Assembly (NCBI GenBank): GCA_013360875.1 | Contig: JABWAU010000030.1 | Span: 1-33,002 of the forward strand | Source: Anaerolineales bacterium | GTDB taxonomy: Bacteria > Chloroflexota > Anaerolineae > Anaerolineales > Villigracilaceae | Length of the DNA: 33,002 nt | Direction: 5' to 3' | Part shown: positions 8,036 to 15,112 of the stretch, one piece after another | How positions within the stretch are numbered: position 1 is the first letter of the stretch | Layout of the letters: every line of letters starts with the position of its first letter | Position numbers and translations under genes: made by a program | The notes under the pieces: generated by a model | What the model was told of the DNA's origin: nothing | Databases searched by the model: none | Seen by the model: the letters and a program-made list of their open reading frames with translations, nothing else

Positions 8036-8087
8036 TCAAAAGTCGAAGGTCAAAGGTCGCGCGACTTTTGACCTTCGACCCTCGACT
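8034..8087. repeat. 54-bp near-palindrome of heptamer units, acsC-acsV spacer
   Basis: Two 26-bp arms (8034-8059 and 8062-8087) flank a two-base centre. They read as regular heptamers: GTCAAAA, GTCGAAG, GTCAAAG, GTCGCGC, then GACTTTT, GACCTTC, GACCCTC, GACT. Only a few positions mispair, and all are purine-type differences that allow G-T wobble in RNA. The element overlaps the AG of the acsC stop codon and ends two bases before the acsV ATG. It leaves no room for a separate ribosome binding site. Confidence 0.9.
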
Positions 8088-8089
8088 CC

Positions 8090-10078
8090 ATGAACCACAC
8101 CCTCACCTTCACCCACGACGAGAAGCAAGCCAGCGTCACCGTCCCAACCAACACCCTGCTGACAGACGCCGCGCATCTCGCAGGCATTGACATCACGCAG
8201 CCGTGCGGCGGGCAGGGACGTTGCGGTCGTTGCGCGGTGATGGTGACGGAGGGAACTGTCAGGCGAAGAAGCACACTACGCCTTTCCCCTGCTGATATCG
8301 AACAGGGATACGCGCTCGCCTGTCAAACCGTCGTCGAAGGCGATGTTGAAATCTTTATTCCGCCCCAGGAGAAGATCGAAAGAAGACTCACCACCGACCG
8401 CGTCGTCGCGGAGGTCACGGTTCCCGCCGACTACGAATATCCGTTCGCGCAAACCGTCCGCCGCGTGCATTTGACTTTGACTCCGCCAAGCATGGACGAC
8501 CAGACCGACGACTGGTCAAGATTGCAGACAGCGCTGCGCTTACAGCACCGCATCGAAAACCCGACCTGTTCCCTGCCCCTGCTCCGAAAAATCGGCTCCA
8601 CGCTGCGGCAGGACGACTGGCGCGTCACTGCCATCATCGAAACGAGCAGACCATCCGACCACGCCACTACCCGACCATCCGACCACACGACTATTCGACT
8701 AATAGACTTACTCCCCGGTCATGTGGACGAATATTCCCCGCTCTGGGGCTGCGCGATTGACATCGGGACAACAACAGTAACCTTGTGGCTGGTGGATTTG
8801 GTGACGGGACAGGTCAGGGCGCAGGTGGCGGAATACAACGGTCAGATCGCGCGCGGCGAGGACGTGATTTCGAGAATCATCTATGCCAATAAAAACGGCG
8901 GAGGAGATGAATTACGTCAGCGCGTGTCAGGGACAATCAACAGCCTGCTCGAACTGGCTTGTAAACGAATCAAGTTGCCCCAAGGCAAAGTGACTCCCGA
9001 CCAGGTTGTCAAAGCGACCATCGCGGGCAATACCACGATGATGCACCTGCTGCTCGGCATTCCCGCATCGAGCATTCGCCTCTCACCCTTTGTCCCGACG
9101 GTCAATCATCCACCAATGATGACGGGGCGCGATATCGGCTTGAACGTCAACCCCGAAGCGGCAGTGGATTGTCTGCCCGGGGTGGCGAGTTACGTCGGCG
9201 CAGACATCACAGCAGGCGTATTGTCCTCAGGACTCGATAGCGCGGAGAACGTGACTCTCTTTCTGGATGTCGGCACAAACGGCGAGACAGTACTGGGCAA
9301 TCGCGATTGGCTGGTCACGTGCGCGTGTTCGGCAGGACCCGCCTTCGAGGGCGCGGGCGTGGTCAACGGGATGCGGGCAACGCAGGGCGCCATCGAGGAA
9401 ATATGGATCAACGGCGAAACGCTCGAGCCGACGTACCGCGTCATCGGCGGAGGCAAGCCGAAGGGAATCTGTGGAAGCGGGTTGATATCGCTTCTATCGG
9501 AGGCGTTCATCACGGGAGTCATTGACAAGGGTGGAAATGTCAATTTGTCGGCGCGCAGTCCCCGGGTCCGCGAGGGAGCGCATGGCGGGGAGTATGTCGT
9601 GGCTTGGGGCGCGGAGACGGAGTCGGGCGAGGATATCGTCATCACGCGTGTTGACATTGACAACCTGCTGCGCGCCAAAGCCGCCATCTACGCGGGCTTT
9701 ACTGTGCTGGCGGAAAACGTCGGCATCCCGCTTGAAACGGTGGACAAAGTGCTGGTGGGAGGCTCATTTGGAAAATATATCAACGTCGAGAAGGCGGTGC
9801 AAATTGGCTTGCTGCCCGATATGGATTGGTCGCGCTTCGAGTTTTTGGGCAATACGTCGGTGAAGGGCGCGTATTACGCGTTGCTCGATTGGAGGAAGCG
9901 CGAGCGAATTACCGAGATTGCGAAGCGCATGACATACATTGAATTGTCGGCTGACAATAGTTTTTATGAAGCGTTCACATCGGCTCTATTTCTGCCGCAC
10001 ACGGATTTGAGCAAGTTCCCGAGTGTGGTGGAGGCTTTGTCGTCAAAAATCGAAGGTCGCACGTCATTCGACCGATAA
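8090..10078 (+). CDS. acsV: Reductive activator of the corrinoid iron-sulfur protein (RACo)
   Basis: An ATP-driven reductase that returns the corrinoid protein from inactive Co(II) to Co(I). The N-terminal [2Fe-2S] ferredoxin domain has ligands C39, C45, C48 and C78. A linker and middle region run to about residue 215. The ASKHA ATPase domain begins at C221-A-I-D224-I-G-T-T-T, with a second DVGTNGET loop, CGSG and GGSFGKY motifs. The 662-residue length is slightly above the roughly 630 I recall for characterised RACo. Residues 187-207 are encoded by a repeat-like DNA stretch (RPSDH occurs twice), and the last dozen residues are encoded by the arm of another repeat. No Shine-Dalgarno sequence precedes the ATG at 8090. 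Confidence 0.95.
   Translation: MNHTLTFTHDEKQASVTVPTNTLLTDAAHLAGIDITQPCGGQGRCGRCAVMVTEGTVRRRSTLRLSPADIEQGYALACQTVVEGDVEIFIPPQEKIERRLTTDRVVAEVTVPADYEYPFAQTVRRVHLTLTPPSMDDQTDDWSRLQTALRLQHRIENPTCSLPLLRKIGSTLRQDDWRVTAIIETSRPSDHATTRPSDHTTIRLIDLLPGHVDEYSPLWGCAIDIGTTTVTLWLVDLVTGQVRAQVAEYNGQIARGEDVISRIIYANKNGGGDELRQRVSGTINSLLELACKRIKLPQGKVTPDQVVKATIAGNTTMMHLLLGIPASSIRLSPFVPTVNHPPMMTGRDIGLNVNPEAAVDCLPGVASYVGADITAGVLSSGLDSAENVTLFLDVGTNGETVLGNRDWLVTCACSAGPAFEGAGVVNGMRATQGAIEEIWINGETLEPTYRVIGGGKPKGICGSGLISLLSEAFITGVIDKGGNVNLSARSPRVREGAHGGEYVVAWGAETESGEDIVITRVDIDNLLRAKAAIYAGFTVLAENVGIPLETVDKVLVGGSFGKYINVEKAVQIGLLPDMDWSRFEFLGNTSVKGAYYALLDWRKRERITEIAKRMTYIELSADNSFYEAFTSALFLPHTDLSKFPSVVEALSSKIEGRTSFDR
8649..8710. 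repeat. In-frame GACYA octamer repeat inside acsV
   Basis: About eight units of 6-9 bp run in tandem: GACCATCC, GACCACGCC, ACTACCC, GACCATCC, GACCACAC, GACTATTC, GACTAATA, GACTTA. This is the same unit type as the right arm of the acsA-acsB spacer element (GACCATGA, GACTATTA, GACTAGAA). It encodes acsV residues 187-207, between the ferredoxin/linker part and the ATPase domain, and keeps the frame open. No TAGTC-type left arm is present. Confidence 0.8.
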
Positions 10079-10096
10079 GACTTTTGACCTTTGACT
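10042..10096. repeat. Inverted repeat spanning the acsV 3' end
   Basis: GTCAAAAATCGAAGGTC (10042-10058) lies in the acsV coding end and pairs with GACTTTTGACCTTTGAC (10079-10095) in the spacer. Thirteen of 17 positions are exact and the rest are A/G differences. The sequence closely matches the acsC-acsV element at 8034-8087, so the two are members of one family. The stop codon (10076-10078) lies between the arms. AAAGGAGG for acsE starts just after the repeat. Confidence 0.8.
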
Positions 10097-10112
10097 AATA
10101 AAGGAGGCACGC

Positions 10113-11036
10113 ATGTATATCATCGGCGAGAACATCCACATCATCTCTGAGAAGGTGAAAGAGGCATTAGCCAACCGCGACCGCGAGTTCTTCATGGACC
10201 TGGCGGTGCGGCAGGTGGAGGCGGGGGCAAAGGCAATTGACATCAATCTCGGTCCGCGCAAGAAGGATTGGGCGGAGGTCTTCCCGTGGATCGTGGAAAC
10301 CATCGAAACGGTCGTGGACGTGCCGCTTTCGATTGACACCACCAACGTGGACGGCATGGAAGCCGCGCTCAAAAAAATCACCAAGGCGCAGCCGATTCTT
10401 AACTCCACCTCCGCCGAGCCGGAACGGTTGGAGAAGGTGCCGCTGCTGGCAAAGAAGTACAACGCCAAGCTCATCGCGTTGACCATGCGCTCGGAGGGCA
10501 TTCCCGTCGAAGCGGACGCGCGCGTCAACATTGCTATTGAGACTTTGATCCCGCGCATGATGGAGATTGACCTCCCGATGGAAAACCTCATCATTGACCC
10601 GCTCGTACTCACCGTGAGCGGATGCCAGCAATACTGCCCGCATCTCATCGAGGCGGTACGGACCTTGCAATATGCCTGGGACCCCGCGCCGATGATTTCG
10701 GTCGGGTTGAGCAACGTTTCCAACGCGGTGCCGAACGAGAATCGTCCGCTCATCAACCGCGTCTACCTCGCCATGTTGATGGGCGTCGGCTTGCAGATGA
10801 TGATCGCCAACCCGTTCGACGAAAAGCAGAACGATGTCATTAGATGGATAGAGACAAAGGACACTAGCAATCCGCTTGCCGCTGTCTACAATAAGATTGC
10901 AGAACGGATTTGCGCGGGCGAGGAACCGCAAATGGAAGACTTCGACTTGTCCGACCCCGAACAGTCCGCGATTTGGAAGACGACGCAGATCCTGCTGAAC
11001 AAAGTGATCTATGCGGATTCGTATTTGATGAATTGA
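10113..11036 (+). CDS. acsE: Methyl-THF:corrinoid iron-sulfur protein methyltransferase
   Basis: Transfers the methyl group of 5-methyltetrahydrofolate to cob(I)amide on AcsCD. It is a pterin-binding TIM barrel. Family motifs are AIDINLGPRKKDW at about residues 40-52, PLSIDTTN, ILNSTSAE, NLIIDPLVLTVSG and the GLSNVSNAVPNE segment, which contains the asparagine near the pterin N5 in the Moorella enzyme. At 307 residues it is some 45 longer than Moorella AcsE (262). The extra part is the acidic C-terminal tail from about residue 262. TAAAGGAGG gives a strong ribosome binding site at the ATG. Confidence 0.95.
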   Translation: MYIIGENIHIISEKVKEALANRDREFFMDLAVRQVEAGAKAIDINLGPRKKDWAEVFPWIVETIETVVDVPLSIDTTNVDGMEAALKKITKAQPILNSTSAEPERLEKVPLLAKKYNAKLIALTMRSEGIPVEADARVNIAIETLIPRMMEIDLPMENLIIDPLVLTVSGCQQYCPHLIEAVRTLQYAWDPAPMISVGLSNVSNAVPNENRPLINRVYLAMLMGVGLQMMIANPFDEKQNDVIRWIETKDTSNPLAAVYNKIAERICAGEEPQMEDFDLSDPEQSAIWKTTQILLNKVIYADSYLMN

Positions 11037-11037
11037 G

Positions 11038-11104
11038 CAGTTGATGGTTGGTAGTTGACAGTTGGCAGCAAAACCGCCAACCGTCAACCGATAACCGTCA
11101 ACTG
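11038..11104. repeat. Heptamer-unit inverted repeat, acsE-metVF spacer
   Basis: The left arm (11038-11068) reads as exact heptamers GTTGATG, GTTGGTA, GTTGACA, GTTGGCA. The right arm (11075-11104) reads CCAACCG, TCAACCG, ATAACCG, TCAACTG. The arms pair over about 30 bp with a few mismatches around a six-base loop. It strongly resembles the short tandemly repeated repetitive (STRR) heptamer sequences described in heterocystous cyanobacteria. GGAGG for metVF follows immediately. Confidence 0.9.
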
Positions 11105-11119
11105 ATATTGGAGGAACCC

Positions 11120-12607
11120 ATGCCCATCTTCACCCCTGGTCGCCGCTGGCAGCCACCCTACCTGCCCTTCAAGCGTGAACCGCTTAATCGGCGGGCGCTC
11201 GCGGCTCTCGAAAAAGCCATCAAGGGACCGCTATTTGGATGCCGCATGTGCGGCAACTGCCTGCTTCAGGAAACCGCATTCATCTGCCCAATGGAATGCC
11301 CGAAGGGCGAGCGCAACGGGCCATGCGGCGGCTCCACTAAAGAGCATTGCTACGTGGATGAGACCCGTCCGTGCATCTGGTACAAGATTTACGAACGCTC
11401 ATTCGCAATGGGACGCGAGGAAAAATTGCTCGAGGTCCTTCCGCCTCTCGATTGGGACAAGGTCGGCACGGAAACGTGGGGTGATGTGTTCGGCAGGGTA
11501 CGGGAAATCGGCGCCGGCAAAGTCTTTAGCGGCTTGCTTTTCAAACCCGCAGAAGTCCGCTACAAGACGTGGGATGACATCTTCGAACCCATCCGCGAAC
11601 CGGAATGGTGGCAGGGAGATAATAAATACCATGCGCCGAAGTACACCGAACCCGTCTCCGAACTCGAGCGCAGGCTCAAGGCAGGCGAATTCGTCGTGAC
11701 CGCGGAGGTCGCTCCGCCGCTCACCGTCAAGACCGACAAGTTGTTCAAGAACATCCAGATGGTCAAGCCCTACGTCGCTGCGATCAACTTCACGGATAAC
11801 CCCTCCGCCACGCCGCGTATGTCCTCCCAGGCTTGCTCGAAGATGGCGATCGAGCACGGCGCGGAACCTGTCATGCAGATCGCGGCGCGCGACCGAACCC
11901 GTGTCGGCCTTCAATCCGAAGTGATGGGCGCAAGCGCGATGGGCATCCGAAACATCCTCTGCCTCTCAGGCGACTCGATGAAGATGGCGCCCAGCCCGCG
12001 CGGGCGGATGGACGTGATTGACATCGATTCCATCCAGATGTTGTGGGTCCTGCGCCGCATGCGCGACGAGGGCAGGTACATGGACGGGCGCGAGATCAAG
12101 TTCCCGCCTCAATACTTCCTCGGGGCCGCGGCAAGCCCCTTCGCATCCGAACCGAAATTCCAGGCGCTGCGCGAACACAAGAAGGTGAACGCTGGCGCGC
12201 AATTCTTCCAGACCAACCTGGTCTACGACGTGGAGCATCTGGAAATCTGGCTGAACGAACTTGCCAAACGGAATATCCTCGACAAGGTCTTCATTCTGAT
12301 TGGCATCACGCCTCTCAAGACCTTCAAGATGGCAAAGTACATGAACGACGAGGTGCCGGGCGTGTTTATCCCCGAACCCCTGATGAAACGCATGGAAGCC
12401 GCCGAAAAAGCGGGCAACGCACAGGAGGAGGGCGTGCAAATCGCGCTCGAACTGATCGAAAAGATCAAGAAGTTCGAAGGTCAGGGCGTGAACGGTCTGC
12501 ACATCATGGCAGTCGGCTGGGAGGAGATCGTCCCGCGCATCGTCACGGAAGGCGGCGTTTTACCTAAGGGCTTCCACCAACCTGAACTCGAGAAAGTGCC
12601 TGCTTAG
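11120..12607 (+). CDS. metF: Methylene-THF reductase, MetV-MetF fusion
   Basis: Reduces methylene-THF to methyl-THF, the methyl donor for AcsE. The N-terminal 90 residues form a MetV-like (MTHFR_C, PF12225-type) cysteine domain with C41, C44, C47, C56, C60, C69, C77 and C85 and the NGPCGG signature. From about residue 190 (FVVTAEVAPPL) to the end is the FAD-binding MetF barrel, with RDRTR and NILCLSGD motifs. In Moorella these are two subunits, MetV and MetF; here they are one 495-residue chain. The ATG at 11120 is chosen because GGAGG stands six bases upstream. The longer in-frame start at 11048 would read through the repeat. The electron partner is not obvious; an HdrC-like gene lies 660 bases downstream. 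Confidence 0.92.
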   Translation: MPIFTPGRRWQPPYLPFKREPLNRRALAALEKAIKGPLFGCRMCGNCLLQETAFICPMECPKGERNGPCGGSTKEHCYVDETRPCIWYKIYERSFAMGREEKLLEVLPPLDWDKVGTETWGDVFGRVREIGAGKVFSGLLFKPAEVRYKTWDDIFEPIREPEWWQGDNKYHAPKYTEPVSELERRLKAGEFVVTAEVAPPLTVKTDKLFKNIQMVKPYVAAINFTDNPSATPRMSSQACSKMAIEHGAEPVMQIAARDRTRVGLQSEVMGASAMGIRNILCLSGDSMKMAPSPRGRMDVIDIDSIQMLWVLRRMRDEGRYMDGREIKFPPQYFLGAAASPFASEPKFQALREHKKVNAGAQFFQTNLVYDVEHLEIWLNELAKRNILDKVFILIGITPLKTFKMAKYMNDEVPGVFIPEPLMKRMEAAEKAGNAQEEGVQIALELIEKIKKFEGQGVNGLHIMAVGWEEIVPRIVTEGGVLPKGFHQPELEKVPA

Positions 12608-12612
12608 ATTCG

Positions 12613-12645
12613 AGGTGACAGTCGCTTCGGAAGTGACTGTCACCT
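12613..12645 (+). terminator. Strong hairpin after metVF, possible terminator or repeat
   Basis: AGGTGACAGTCGCTT and AAGTGACTGTCACCT pair over 15 bp with a single G-T wobble around a three-base CGG loop. Only TTTAT follows, so the U-tract is weak. It may end or attenuate the Wood-Ljungdahl transcript, or be another of the operon's palindromic spacer elements. Confidence 0.5.
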
Positions 12646-12698
12646 TTATCCTCCCCCAAAAGGGAAGTCTTTCGAGCAAGGCAAGCCAGGAGAAATCA

Positions 12699-13265
12699 AT
12701 GCTTCCTGAACAGATCAAAAACTTCCGCGAAATGGCAACGCTGAAAGACGGCGCCTACATCCTCATCCGTCCGATGGTGGCGGAGGACGAACCGCGCCTG
12801 ATGGAATTCTATGCCTCCGTCAAGGACGACGACATGCGCTACTTCCGTCACTACGTGAAGGACCCAGCCGTGATCCACGATTGGTGCGAGAACCTCGATT
12901 ACGGCAAGGTCCTGCCCATCCTGGCTTTTGCAAAGGATCGCATTGTCGGAAGCGCATCGTTGCATTTTGGCGAAGGACCCAAACGCCACGTCGCCGAAGT
13001 GCGTCTCTTCCTCGCGAAGGATTATCGCAGGCGCGGCTTGGGGATGAAAATGATCCGCGTCCTCGTTGACCTCGCGCGCCGGCAGGGTGTGATCATCCTG
13101 ACCGCCGAAGTCATGGCGGAACAAACGAAGGTCGTCAAAGCCTTCGAACAACTCGGTTTCAAATCGCAGGCGACGCTCGACGATTACTTCATCTTCCCCG
13201 ACGGCGAAACCCGCGACGTCGTCCTGCTGACGATGTGCCTGCACTCGAAGACGGACGAGTTCTAG
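12699..13265 (+). CDS. GNAT acetyltransferase, Pat-like
   Basis: A 188-residue GNAT domain: beta strand ILIRPMVAEDEPRLMEFYAS near residues 21-40, then EVRLFLAKDY and the acetyl-CoA pyrophosphate loop R-R-R-G-L-G at residues 110-115. The IRPxxxEDEPxLxEF opening resembles the catalytic domain of Pat-type protein lysine acetyltransferases, which often modify acetyl-CoA enzymes. No cyclic-nucleotide or acyl-CoA-synthetase domain is fused. The ATG at 12699 has AGGAGA upstream; the in-frame start at 12615 lies inside the hairpin. It follows the acetyl-CoA synthase operon and precedes an HdrC-like gene by one base. The substrate is unknown. Confidence 0.85.
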   Translation: MLPEQIKNFREMATLKDGAYILIRPMVAEDEPRLMEFYASVKDDDMRYFRHYVKDPAVIHDWCENLDYGKVLPILAFAKDRIVGSASLHFGEGPKRHVAEVRLFLAKDYRRRGLGMKMIRVLVDLARRQGVIILTAEVMAEQTKVVKAFEQLGFKSQATLDDYFIFPDGETRDVVLLTMCLHSKTDEF

Positions 13266-13266
13266 G

Positions 13267-13584
13267 ATGTCTCTGCGCCGCGTCGTCAAACTTGCGACGG
13301 GGCAGGACGTCAATCTTTGTCACGCCTGCTTCGATTGCGACCTCCCGCTTTCAGACGAGATGGACATCCCGCTGGGGAGTCTCATCCAACTCGTCCTGCA
13401 AAACGATGAAGAGGCGCTTCACTGCCGGACCCTGTGGTCTGATCCCGTTTTGGAAGCCTCGCGCGGCGCCTGCAAGCGCGGACTCGACCTGCACGCCGTG
13501 CTGCTTGCCCTGCGCGAAGAATCGAGGAGAAGGATCGGTTTATATGAGCAGCGCAAGATGCCATCTTGCGCCGACAAATCTTGA
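13267..13584 (+). CDS. HdrC-like small iron-sulfur protein retaining one cluster site
   Basis: A 105-residue protein aligning with HdrC-type 2[4Fe-4S] proteins: TGQDVNLCHACFDC, a helix GSLIQLVLQNDEEAL, TLW.., then ACKRGLDLHAVLLALREE. C18, C21, C24 and C69 are kept. The fourth position of motif 1 is L28, and the first three of motif 2 are D59, L62 and S65. In the 2[4Fe-4S] fold, the first three cysteines of one motif share a cluster with the last of the other. The kept set is therefore exactly one cluster, and the lost set is the other. It starts one base after the GNAT stop. The C-terminal residues (from about 95) are encoded by a palindrome. A role in electron transfer near MetVF is inferred. 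It is too short to be HdrB or HdrA. Confidence 0.72.
   Translation: MSLRRVVKLATGQDVNLCHACFDCDLPLSDEMDIPLGSLIQLVLQNDEEALHCRTLWSDPVLEASRGACKRGLDLHAVLLALREESRRRIGLYEQRKMPSCADKS
13551..13571. repeat. 21-bp perfect palindrome at the end of the HdrC-like gene
   Basis: GCGCAAGATG (13551-13560) and CATCTTGCGC (13562-13571) pair perfectly around one base. It lies inside the coding sequence of the HdrC-like protein and supplies about residues 95-102. The stop codon follows 11 bases later. It looks like a palindromic element that has become a C-terminus. Confidence 0.8.
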
Positions 13585-13615
13585 AGGATTGAATCGTTCA
13601 AGGATCGCCGCGTAA

Positions 13616-13635
13616 CTGGCGTTCTCTTTCGCCAG
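13616..13635. repeat. CGTTCTC-type hairpin before the malic enzyme gene
   Basis: CTGGCG and CGCCAG pair around the loop TTCTCTTT. A second partner, GCGCCAGAGAG (13640-13650), could compete for pairing. The CGTTCTC core recurs in the hairpins at 6617 and 16091. The rest of the 13585-13711 spacer shows no gene or clear promoter; GAAGGA before the ATG at 13712 is the ribosome binding site. Confidence 0.6.
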
Positions 13636-13711
13636 AGTTGCGCCAGAGAGCAATCTACACAAGGTTTTCGTGAAGCGTTGACAATACAAACCAAAAAGAA
13701 AGAAGGACACC

Positions 13712-15094
13712 ATGAACACTGAAGAACTTCTTGCCAAAGCCAAGAAGCCTTCTGCCGACGCCATGAGATTGCACCCATTCTATCGGGGGAAAATCGAAAC
13801 CACTCTCAAATGCACCGTCCACAGTTTCGATGATTTCGCGATATGGTACACGCCCGGCGTCGCCGCGCCGTGCAAAGCCATTCAAGCCGACCCAGAACTC
13901 GTCTACGAGTACACCAACAAATGGAACACTGTCGCCGTGGTCAGCGACGGGACGCGCGTGCTGGGGCTTGGCGACATCGGACCGAAAGCGGGCTTGCCTG
14001 TCATGGAGGGCAAGGCATTGCTCTACAAATATCTAGGCGGCGTGGACGGCGTGCCCATTATGCTCGACACCAAAGACCCCGACGCCATCATCAACACCGT
14101 GTTGATGCTCCAGCCCGGCATCGGCGGCGTGAATCTCGAAGACATCGCCCAGCCGAAATGCTTCTACATTCTCGATACCCTGCGCGAAAAGGCGGAGATT
14201 CCCATCTGGCACGACGATCAGCAAGGCACAGCCACTGTCACGCTCGCGGGACTCATCAACGCGTTGAAAGTCGTCGGCAAAAAGATGGACGAGGTCAGCA
14301 TTGCCTTCATCGGGAGCGGCGCGTCGAACGTCGCCTGCTCGCGTCTCATCTTCGGCTGGGGCGCGGACCCGGCAAAGTGCTTCATGGTGGACAGCAAGGG
14401 CATCCTCGGCAAACATCGCAAAGATATCGAGATGCGTAAAGCGGAATACAAGGACAAATGGAAACTTTGCAACATCACCAACGCGCAGGGACGCGAAGGC
14501 GACATTCCCGAAGCCATGAAGGACGCGGACGTGGTCATTGCCCTCTCCAAATCGGGACCTGGCGTCATTCTTCCAGAGTGGGTCAAGTCAATGGCGCAGG
14601 ATTCAATCCTCTTCGCCTGCGCCAATCCGGTTCCCGAGATCTGGCCCTGGGAGGCGAAGGAGGCAGGCGCGGCTGTGGTCGCGACCGGGCGTTCCGACTT
14701 CCCGAATCAGGTCAATAACTCGCTGGGCTTCCCCGGTATCTTCCGCGGCACACTGGACGTCCGCGCCCGCACCATCACCGACGAAATGTGCTTTGCCGCG
14801 GCGCAGGCATTGGCGAACCACGTCGGCGACCGTCTCGCCCCGGACTTCATCCTTCCCAACATGGACGATTGGGAGGTCTTCCCGCGCGAAGCCGCATCGG
14901 TCGCCATGAAAGCCATCGAGCAGGGTCTGGCGCGCGTCGAGTGTTCCTACGAGGAGGAATTCCAGCGCGCCTCGAAGATCATCAAACGCTCGCGGGACAT
15001 GACGAAGCGCATGATGGAGGAGGGCTTCATCCCCGAACCCCCGCATGGCGACGGTCCCGAAGTGGATTTGGAAACGGTCAAGTCCGCGTATTAG
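13712..15094 (+). CDS. NAD(P)-dependent malic enzyme (oxaloacetate-decarboxylating)
   Basis: Converts malate to pyruvate and CO2 with NAD(P) reduction, or works in reverse. At 460 residues it is a single-module enzyme without a phosphotransacetylase tail. Motifs are Y46[11 protein letters not shown] (catalytic tyrosine), [19 protein letters not shown] with K92/K101, NLEDI and HDDQQGTA (metal acidic residues), and the nucleotide loop GSGASN at 201-206. Cofactor choice cannot be read from this. The ATG has GAAGGA upstream. Placed after the acetyl-CoA-forming genes, it could link pyruvate made from acetyl-CoA to C4 acids (inference). A TrxR-like flavoprotein follows 18 bases downstream. Confidence 0.93.
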   Translation: MNTEELLAKAKKPSADAMRLHPFYRGKIETTLKCTVHSFDDFAIWYTPGVAAPCKAIQADPELVYEYTNKWNTVAVVSDGTRVLGLGDIGPKAGLPVMEGKALLYKYLGGVDGVPIMLDTKDPDAIINTVLMLQPGIGGVNLEDIAQPKCFYILDTLREKAEIPIWHDDQQGTATVTLAGLINALKVVGKKMDEVSIAFIGSGASNVACSRLIFGWGADPAKCFMVDSKGILGKHRKDIEMRKAEYKDKWKLCNITNAQGREGDIPEAMKDADVVIALSKSGPGVILPEWVKSMAQDSILFACANPVPEIWPWEAKEAGAAVVATGRSDFPNQVNNSLGFPGIFRGTLDVRARTITDEMCFAAAQALANHVGDRLAPDFILPNMDDWEVFPREAASVAMKAIEQGLARVECSYEEEFQRASKIIKRSRDMTKRMMEEGFIPEPPHGDGPEVDLETVKSAY

Positions 15095-15112
15095 AGGCGG
15101 AAGGAGATAACC

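Noticed and set aside
13678-13683. TTGACA as a -35 box for the malic enzyme gene
   Set aside because: No -10-like sequence lies 16-19 bases downstream; that place holds the purine-rich ribosome binding region.
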